From: Rodentolepis nana
Taxonomy: Eukaryota > Platyhelminthes > Cestoda > Cyclophyllidea > Hymenolepididae
Reading direction: 5' to 3'
Assembly (NCBI GenBank): GCA_900617975.1
Contig: UZAE01012607.1
Coordinates: forward strand, 9,344-23,539
DNA: 14,196 bases
Shown here: piece after piece, positions 8,501-14,196 of the stretch
Layout: every line of letters starts with the position of its first letter
Numbering within the stretch: the stretch's first letter is position 1
The notes under the pieces: generated by a model
The model's database searches: none
Told to the model about the DNA's origin: nothing
Seen by the model: only the letters and a program-made list of their open reading frames with translations
Position numbers and translations under genes: made by a program

Positions 8501-11301
8501 ACTTCTGCAGTTACACACTAGATGTTCGCAAGATGGTGGTAATGGGACAAAAGTAGAACCGTTGATCAAAGATGGTTCACTAATTTTACAAATCATATGT
8601 CGGGGTAAAGATCTTGATAGTATAATTGATTGTCTCTGCTAAGAGAAGAGGAACGTGTGAGGCTGAAACTCGCATTCTTCAAAGAGATGAAAGATAAAGA
8701 ACCCCGCTGGGTAGAGACATGTAATTGTATAAGTTTCTTTTGATATGACCCAGACACCCGATAGATTATGGTTGGTTACATTTGACTCAAAGTTGGTTTG
8801 GAGGGAGCAAAGACTAAGTTACTTCACCATAACAAGTAAAGCCACTTTTATAAACTGACCGGGTTAGATTACCCGGTCAATGGCTGGGTAGAACTAATAG
8901 TTTAGTGGACTTAGAAGGAAACCCAACGACCGCGATATTGGTGAGCATATACGAAGCTGTTTGTGGAAAATGTGGAAATAGAATTATGGTATATGAATCA
9001 AGATTGGACAACAATGAAAATCTCAAGGTGTTTTGAAACGATAAACTGAGTGTTTTGTTGATGATAATTACTTTCTCAATCTAATGCGGAAAATTGAGCC
9101 ATATCGTTCAATTGAGTTGACAAGAAACGAAAGTTCGTTGCCATCTCCGATTACCTATTATTTCAGAGAAAATTAAGCAAATTGAGAACTGGGCAACAGC
9201 TGTAACACGTAATAGCACTCATTTTGGATTTACTACGGTGAAAACTCTAATTATGACATCCGTTTAATGAGGGAATTGAGAAGCCATATTGTAAGCGAAA
9301 AGCACGCAAAACTCGATTTGACTAAATCACATTCTAATATGGGTGTTTATGTTGATTGATAAAATACATTTGATGACAGGAGAGGATTAATCATATCCAA
9401 ATCGGCGCGTATCATAAAGGAAACTTCTCGTTTAAAAAAATTGAGAGCTCGAGTACAACGAGATGTAATTGACAAACAAAATGCCTCACTTAATGACCCT
9501 AAGAAGTTTACAAAACAATAGTTAGTACCAAGGGGTGTGGAATAGACTTACCTCCACGTGGTGCACCCTGGGCAACGTATACTCATACGGCAAAAAAGTC
9601 TATTAGTCGGCAGTTGACTTCTGAATTCAAACTACCAAGACCCCACCGCATTTCATATTCGACTAATTCCACAGTACTCACCTTTTTTCTACCTTTGTGT
9701 CTGTCTGTCTCTTTTACGTCTGTAATAATTATTCTGTCCCCCCTCTCGACTTTTTGCCACTTTGGTGTTCCTCTTCCTTTCTGTGAAGCACGAAGTCAAC
9801 TAAAGGGCTAATGATGCCTATCATAACGCCTGCCATTTGAAATAAATAGTTAGTACCAAAAGAAAGCATAAAATTAAAAAAAGCAAAAGCGTGTGCATGA
9901 AACCACCTCCTTACCGCCAAAGCCAAGTGCGGATAAACTCTTCCTAACGGAGTTGAGCACTGTCAATCCACCTGGTCTGAGATCTAATGGTGTTTAAATT
10001 GGGAGGAAGGCTCATTTTGCAACCCATTCCCTGTCAACAAAGCAGCAAATTTCAACAAGGCTAATCAGAAGCCCTTGTCTTAGTATTTAGCAGTAAAACT
10101 TTCACTCGGTAGAAACATTTTTGTCTCTCTGGTTCTTACATGCTTGGCTGAAGGCTAAGCTAGGGCAAAGTGAAATTAGTCAAAACTTCAAGGATTTCAT
10201 GCATGACAGGGGTGGTTTACGGTATATGGGACGAAAAGTGCCACCATTATACACAGATGAATAGACACCGGGTAAAGCACAAACCGTCATAAAAGCTAAT
10301 CAGACCTACACCAAACAACGAATTTTGAGTTAATAAATATTATAAATTGCATGTTTCCAAGTTCTACAACAAAGTGTGAAAAGAGGTCACTTTCTGTAAT
10401 AATCCACTTCCGAAAAAAAAACTTTATCTACTCTGATGCCTTTCAACATAGAATAGAAAATGACCGATCTCCGAAGATACACTATAAATGAGCACAATGC
10501 AAATCAGTAGATATTTTATAAAATAAAAATCGATTCTAAAAAACAGATACCCTATAATTTAACCCATAACTACGTCCTACATTATCTTTTAAACTAAATA
10601 TACAACTCGGACAATAAATGTCAAAATTAGCCCAACACATTTGATCAGATTTACTTAGTAGTAAATGTTCACCAATATCAAAATACATAGATGTAGCTAT
10701 CTGGACAAATATTAAAACAGAATCACTGCTAGTGTGCAAATAGCATGACAGGGAAAAATGTGATAACTAAAACGAATCGAAGCCAAAGTTACCATAAAAT
10801 GTTAACAATTTAATCAAAACCACAAACAGTTGATCGAAGAGACAATAGTAGGTGGATAACAATGAAACTTACGAATTCCTGAGCTAATCGAGCTAATTCC
10901 TGACCATAGCACTGCAATCTGGTGGTGTATTTAGGTTTAACGTCAGCGGGCATATCCTGGATTTCCAAATCCATCTGTTCGAGAAGTTCTCTAGTTTCAT
11001 CGAATAGACGGGTTGTAGCGGCTATCTCAGCCTTTCTCTCCTCTTAAATGCAAGAAGTTTGAAAAATACTGAACATTCAAAGAAATTAAGTAAAGTTTTG
11101 CCGATAATATCAACAGAAACATTACAAATTTATCTAGTAGTTATCTAAATAATAAATGCTCACTGGATCAGCAGATTAAATTATTCACAAAGAAAAAATT
11201 GATTTACCATTTGCTAGTCTAGAAATATTGTTGAGTTTTGATGTAATTTCACTAGTTAGATTTCCATATTGTTTTTCATACGACTCCAAAATAGAAGCCA
11301 T
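5513..11301 (-). CDS. VTI1A: VTI1A-type Qb-SNARE
   Basis: A tail-anchored Qb-SNARE that acts in fusion of endosomal and Golgi vesicles. The minus-strand coding exons in order are 11301-11208, 11042-10873, 8408-8142, 6711-6650 and 5696-5513, giving 258 residues; introns are 165, 2464, 1430 and 953 nt. The start reads MASILESYE. The N-terminal three-helix region includes RELLEQMDLE (exon 2), nearly identical to human VTI1A. The SNARE motif spans about 129-197 (LLSNTERVER ... RSSRIISKMYRR). The membrane anchor is about 204-226 (VLAAIGILMILVFFGIIYMI). All splice phases agree. A longer Ser/Gly-rich linker (about 93-125) and a 32-residue tail after the anchor make it longer than the human protein (about 217). 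Gln167 sits where human VTI1A has Asp at the zero layer. The match to VTI1A is better than to VTI1B. ATG 11301 lies two bases after an acceptor-like CAG. Confidence 0.93.
6049..6249 (+). CDS. Unidentified exon-like open frame inside a VTI1A intron
   Basis: After a good acceptor-like sequence (GGCTTTTGTAG ending 6048), a plus-strand frame stays open for 66 codons to TGA 6247-6249. Its composition looks protein-like rather than random: EVINILKDT, a TGSVAEEVEVTGSLFIRYK stretch, then an acidic EEEIPITEFYQGN end. No ATG-initiated upstream exon was found, so it is at best the last exon of a nested gene or a decayed copy. A second frame (about 6155-6340, shifted by +1, containing LKKKFQSQNSIRAIEILSPV) is also open and protein-like, which could mean a frameshifted relic. 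I do not recognise either family. It lies antisense to VTI1A. Confidence 0.3.
   Translation, partial: PPGNFEFETHKITTEVINILKDTNVVTYTGSVAEEVEVTGSLFIRYKQDESGPEEEIPITEFYQGN
6527..6538 (+). repeat. Poly-C tract (12 C) after CA repeats
   Basis: CACACA is followed by an uninterrupted run of 12 C in the VTI1A fourth intron. It is a simple-sequence tract with no other signal. Confidence 0.85.
6712..8141 (-). other. Third intron of the VTI1A gene
   Basis: The donor GTAAGT follows the CGG codon at 8142 and the acceptor TTTTCAG precedes 6711, both on the minus strand. The intron is AT-rich. A plus-strand frame of about 87 codons (7286-7549) lacks an ATG start and recognisable motifs. No repeat or RNA gene was recognised. 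Confidence 0.8.
8856..8879. repeat. Perfect 9 bp inverted repeat (hairpin)
   Basis: TGACCGGGT and ACCCGGTCA are separated by TAGATT. The arms are GC-rich in an AT-rich intron. No run of T follows, and no family is recognised. Confidence 0.7.
9517..9531 (+). repeat. Left target site duplication
   Basis: AATAGTTAGTACCAA is identical to 9845-9859. The bases on either side differ between the two copies, so the match is exactly 15 bp. Confidence 0.65.
9532..9844 (-). mobile_element. SINE- or MITE-like non-autonomous insertion (dispersed repeat copy 3)
   Basis: This 313 bp segment is bounded on both sides by the identical 15 bp word AATAGTTAGTACCAA (9517-9531 and 9845-9859), as expected for a target site duplication. 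Its inner part is the reverse complement of copy 2 in the fucose synthase intron and of copy 1 at the window start. It has no coding capacity and no clear long terminal repeats or terminal inverted repeats. A 15 bp duplication fits LINE-assisted (SINE-type) insertion better than a typical DNA transposon. No tRNA-type box A/B promoter could be identified with confidence. Confidence 0.6.
9845..9859 (+). repeat. Right target site duplication
   Basis: This is the second copy of AATAGTTAGTACCAA, bounding the 313 bp insertion on its right. Confidence 0.65.
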
Positions 11302-11690
11302 AGCTGAATACAGACCTCAGAGCGAGAAACCAGTAGCGATTTAGCGCACTTAGTTTACACCGTTTTAAGCGAAGGAGAGTATACTGATTCATTTATAAAC
11401 GAATCATTAGAGAAATATTGTTTTACATGCCAAATATTCAATTATTTTCATTTCATTATAATTAATATTAGATTAATTTGAATTTTAATGAATTCTTATT
11501 TAATTAGTGTTGGATTGAGAGAATATTTATTTATAGTCTGATTTATTATTTTATACTGAAGAAGATTAAAATTTCTAAAATTCATTGACTACTTAACGCA
11601 TAAGAAGACCCAAAAATATATTAATGGTTTAACGGCCTAAATTAGGTTAGTAAAGTTATTTAAACCTTCATCCAAATTCTCTAATTCCAT
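11302..11690. promoter_or_regulatory. Divergent intergenic region, probable shared promoter
   Basis: The region lies between the VTI1A start (minus) and the first open stretches of the unrecognised plus-strand gene. It is very AT-rich. It contains a 22 bp near-palindrome at 11385-11406. On the minus strand a pyrimidine tract and CAG (acceptor at 11305-11304) stand two bases before the VTI1A ATG. No core promoter element is assigned. Confidence 0.4.
11385..11406. promoter_or_regulatory. Near-perfect 22 bp palindrome
   Basis: TGATTC.TTTATAAA.GAATCA is symmetric apart from one mismatched pair (A at position 7, C at position 16). It lies about 85 bp upstream of the VTI1A start, within the divergent spacer. 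It could bind a dimeric regulator; this is inferred from symmetry alone. Confidence 0.35.
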
Positions 11691-11691
11691 T

Positions 11692-12566
11692 TTTATCAGA
11701 TTATTTAAAGTGGATGAGAACAGGGATGAAGTAGCAACTTTGGTATTGTTAAGTCAAACCTGTGACTTAATAGCAGAATAAAGCTCAAATTGATGTCTTC
11801 GGTAGATGAAAAATTATTGTGAAATTAGATGGAAAAGAAAGCTATCTCAAATTTCTTACGGAAGAAGATAGGGAGAGTCAAATAAAATTTTAAATTGAGG
11901 GTACTGATGATTTTGAAATTCAGATAGGGTAGGAATCCTTTGCCTTTCTAACTCATTTTTTCAACTCTTTCTTGGCGATGCAGTATGAAAGAACTCACAG
12001 GAGCTCTTAATAAAATGACAAAATGCAGTCAATAATGTAATCAATCAACCAAATATTGTTTGGAGCAAGTGCAGGAACACGTTGAGGAGGTTCGAACAAA
12101 ATTGATAAAGACATTGGCGGAAAAGATACTGCCTTACGATTCTCACAACTTGCCAATGATGGACGTTTCCTCTCAGCAAATTAGTACTGGTAATCGCTTG
12201 TTCTATTGCTAAGTAGTTGCAAAATATTTAGGCACATTAAGATCGGATTGGAAAAAATCAAATTTGATAAGAAAATTGAATTCTGTTTCGAAATTCGAAT
12301 ACGACTGTACATTAGATTTCATATTACCACCAAAATGGTCGATATTTTTTGATAGACGTTTATCTTCAGTTGAAGGACAGGTTGTTTTTTGCATTCTCAA
12401 GAGATCAGAATAGGACAGGTAAAGCAACTCAAGTCGACTTACCTGTAGCCACCAAGTGGGCCAAGTTGCTAGTCGCGTTAGGGTGAATTTGTTGTCTTGA
12501 GCGCAGAGATCTCTCAGCCAATCATCAATGACCAAGCCATACTTCAGAGGGGCATATTCACAATAA
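11692..12566 (+). CDS. Unrecognised multi-exon gene (coding exons certain only in the middle)
   Basis: Two exons are well supported. About 12070-12189 reads QEHVEEVRTKLIKTLAEKIL..., a charged, probably helical or coiled-coil stretch. 12232-12380 reads TLRSDWKKSNLIRKLNSV ... LDFILPPKWSIFFDRRLSS. They join in phase across a 42 nt GT-AG intron. Upstream, a MKELTGALNKMTK exon (from about 11998) fits in phase, and further short open stretches (LFKVDENRDEVATL near 11702; GKESYLKFLTEEDRESQIKF near 11833) look coding, but one reading meets TAA after SQIKF and no start is fixed. Downstream, exons 12457-12482 and 12518-12566 give WAKLLVALG then TKPYFRGAYSQ and a TAA embedded in AATAAA (12562-12567). 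Alternatively an exon from 12482 runs open to a TAA at 12594-12596. I do not recognise the family. Confidence 0.5.
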
Positions 12567-12567
12567 A
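12562..12567 (+). terminator. AATAAA overlapping the proposed stop of the unrecognised gene
   Basis: In the preferred 3' exon model the stop TAA (12564-12566) lies inside AATAAA, the same arrangement as in PPIL6. In the alternative exon model this hexamer is inside coding sequence. Confidence 0.35.
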
Positions 12568-12597
12568 TGATAATCTCGCCAAATGCTCTACTTAATC

Positions 12598-13730
12598 AGT
12601 GTTGTTGAAATGGCAACAACTTCGAGAACACTTTCAGACAGAAGTTATTCGTTTTAGAGATTATTGATGTTTAGTCATGTCTTATTTGTGAAGTCCCCCC
12701 AGCTATATATTCGTCGCATTGGATACAATTAGGATCAATATCATCGTGCAGTAGGCTCTCCATACAAGATAGCCTATTGTAGCACTGATTCTCAAAACCG
12801 CGGTTGTTGTATTGGTCTTATGGATAATGATTGCCAAATACCTAAGGGCAGGTGGTGTGAACGCAGAGGAAAATTATTTTATGCTACTTGAAAGATACTA
12901 AAACCGAATGACCACTAGTCTTTCAAGGTAGAGGGCGATGCTTCTAAGATTCCTGGTAAATAGAAGATTCAATATCTTATGAAGATAACAAACTGCTTGC
13001 TGGTTTTACACTGAAGGGCTCTACTATAACACTGAGTGAGCTTGTATCCCATAGTTGGAAATATGAATAGTGGAAACATGGATATATGGGATTATATCGA
13101 TGTAGTATGCCGGCAGCAAAATACTATGCTCTGAAATATGGAACTCTTTCCATTACTTTTATTTAGCCATTAGATAAGTCCATGGCAAAAGTGCTTTACA
13201 TATCATTTATTTTAAATGAATATCTAAAAACTAATGCATATAATTTCCGACATATTTTATTATTATATCCGGATTTGCGCGAATGATAAAATGGTAAATA
13301 ATACTATTAAGTCGAGAGCCGAAACGTTGAAAGTATTTCAGAAGCGTAGAGAGATATAGTAAACCTTAAAATTCTACTTTACAATTGAGTCACAACATTT
13401 TTAGACTAACTTTACTGTTTCAGGAATTTTAATTTATTTCATATGTGTTTAATTAAAAGAAATTTTGAAGGTTCTTAAAAATTATGTTCTTTAAGTGAGG
13501 TATCTAAAGAGGTCAGGAGAAAGCACAAGGCGGGCTTATTGTTATCTTTTTCTTTTCTTGTTGCCCGTAGGGTTGTGTCCTATTCGTTGTTCATTAATAC
13601 TAGAGGAAGAATATTGAAATTTATCAGGATTTTATTGACTGTTTTATATTTATTTTTTGCAATACTTCATTTTACATGCTCTATTTTGGACATGCATAAT
13701 GATAAGCCGAATTATATTTTAGATTAAACA
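12598..13730. other. Intergenic region between the unrecognised gene and the cathepsin gene
   Basis: The region holds the decayed cathepsin relic (about 12745-13040). The rest, especially 13050-13720, is AT-rich with no supported gene. A frame of about 62 codons just before the cathepsin start lacks an ATG and has low-complexity hydrophobic content. The end of the region (TTATATTTTAG, AG at 13721-13722) is an acceptor-like site eight bases before the cathepsin ATG. Confidence 0.55.
12745..13040 (+). pseudogene. Decayed cathepsin L-like cysteine protease (relic)
   Basis: Fragments appear in the order of the mature papain-family domain but in changing frames. LSIQDSLL (12756-12779) resembles the LSEQ.LVDC segment. 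YCSTDSQNRGCCIGLMDN (12775-12828) resembles VDCS....GC.GGLMDNAF. AGGVNAEENY (12848-12877) resembles .GG(L/V)..EE.YPY. SFKVEGD (12919 on) follows, and FYTEGLYYNTE (13004-13036) resembles the Y..G(I/L)YY..EC segment. Frames change at least twice, and stops follow several fragments. The first Gly of the GC.GG motif is Ile or otherwise altered. The catalytic Cys and His regions were not found. It sits upstream of, and in the same orientation as, the intact cathepsin gene, so it is probably a dead tandem copy. An intron-split functional gene is unlikely given the frame changes without splice sites. Confidence 0.6.
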
Positions 13731-14179
13731 ATGCGTTATCTAATACTGTTGATGCTGGTGGTGTTTTGCTTGGCCAAGCCAGCAGTAGTTCCATGGAATC
13801 GTCTTTTCAAGCCTGAAGCGAGTTTTCCTAGTGAAGGCCCTTATAATATCCGAGATCTCTGGCACAAGTTTATTGAGGATTTCAAGCACATCCCTTCCAT
13901 CTTTTCTTTCCGAAATTTCGAACGAAATGTTATGAGAATTTGGAAGCATCTCTCTGTGCCTTCTTCGTTTTCAATGGCGATCAACAAGTTTACTGTTTTG
14001 GTAAGTTTATGGGCTCCTAGGTTTAATTAAACTCATATTTAGAGTGAAGAAGATTACCATAAAATGCTTGGCTATCGGCCAGATCTCAACCGTTCCGACC
14101 CAGGTATTCCCCGTCATTCGTATCGTAAACTCGCAAGATATTCTCCATTACCTGATTTTGTCGACTGGCGTTTACAAGA
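13731..14179 (+). CDS. Cathepsin L-like cysteine protease, N-terminal part (C1A papain family)
   Basis: A secreted or lysosomal protease precursor, in parasitic flatworms usually used for digestion or host-tissue processing. Exons 13731-14000 and 14043-14179 are joined across a 42 nt intron (phase 0); a donor GTAAGC follows and the gene runs out of the window. Residues 1-15 form a hydrophobic signal peptide (MRYLILLMLVVFCLA). About 41-100 is the I29 inhibitory propeptide: LWHKFIEDF, FERNVMRIWKH as the ERFNIN-type helix, then AINKFTVL..EEDY. LPDFVDWR at about 126-133 is the usual start of the mature enzyme. The catalytic Cys, His and Asn lie beyond the window. I chose ATG 13731 because it directly precedes the signal peptide and stands eight bases after an acceptor-like AG. 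The exact subtype (L or F) cannot be decided from this part. Confidence 0.88.
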
Positions 14180-14196
14180 GTAAGCAAAATTCACGT

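Larger units (their letters stand above)
8409..10872 (-). other. Second intron of the VTI1A gene
   Basis: The donor GTAAGT reads from 10872 downward and the acceptor CTTCCCAG ends at 8409. The intron holds a perfect 9 bp hairpin (8856-8879) and the 313 bp insertion with flanking direct repeats (9517-9859). The remaining sequence shows no supported exon. Confidence 0.8.

Noticed and set aside
8055..8596. Extra frames on both strands around the VTI1A third exon
   Set aside because: They are shadows or intron read-through of the exon 8142-8408, whose edges are set by consensus splice sites and protein similarity.
9532..9844. Terminal-repeat retrotransposon in miniature, known from tapeworms
   Set aside because: No terminal direct repeats were seen inside the element, and the 15 bp flanking duplication is longer than expected for LTR-type insertion.
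9614..9926. Short frames on both strands within and beside the 313 bp insertion
   Set aside because: They overlap a non-coding repeat and change between repeat copies.
10536..10739. Minus-strand frame in the VTI1A second intron, a possible extra exon
   Set aside because: Exons 2 and 3 join directly in phase with continuous similarity to VTI1A, so no exon is missing here.
12209..12535. Minus-strand frame of 108 codons as a gene
   Set aside because: Over 12232-12380 the plus strand has a better exon with in-phase splice sites. The upper part (12443-12535) could still be a minus exon and is kept as a finding.
13539..13727. Hydrophobic 62-codon frame before the cathepsin start
   Set aside because: It has no ATG start and low-complexity hydrophobic content typical of T-rich upstream sequence, and it is out of register with the signal peptide.

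Overview
The window is AT-rich animal nuclear DNA. Genes are split by consensus GT-AG introns, many only 30-44 nt long. Tiny introns, acceptor-like AG sites immediately before start codons (compatible with spliced-leader trans-splicing), a cathepsin L-like protease beside a decayed copy, and the divergence of conserved proteins all suggest a flatworm, most likely a parasitic one such as a tapeworm. That placement is inference; no species is claimed.

Layout from left to right. (1) 509-2233, plus: the last three coding exons of GDP-L-fucose synthase; its 1.29 kb intron holds a dispersed repeat. (2) 2234-4124: AT-rich spacer with no gene I can support. (3) 4125-5298, plus: a complete eight-exon PPIL6-type cyclophilin whose stop codon lies inside an AATAAA signal. 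(4) 5299-5512: a G-rich convergent spacer with a run of 22 G. (5) 5513-11301, minus: a complete five-exon VTI1A-type SNARE. One of its introns holds a 313 bp insertion flanked by 15 bp direct repeats, and another holds an unidentified exon-like open frame. (6) 11302 to about 11690: a probable divergent promoter region. (7) About 11692-12566, plus: an unrecognised multi-exon gene, with the middle exons well supported and the ends uncertain. (8) About 12745-13040, plus: a frameshifted relic of a cathepsin L-like protease. (9) 13731-14179, plus: the first two exons of an intact-looking cathepsin L-like cysteine protease, which continues past the window.

The genes do not form a pathway. They cover nucleotide-sugar synthesis (GDP-fucose), a probable protein-folding factor, endosome/Golgi membrane fusion and secreted or lysosomal proteolysis. 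The relic next to the intact protease suggests a tandem protease family. No CRISPR array, rRNA or convincing tRNA gene was seen. Splice sites were assigned by reading consensus signals and by comparison with remembered vertebrate family members, so exon edges in the unrecognised gene are provisional.
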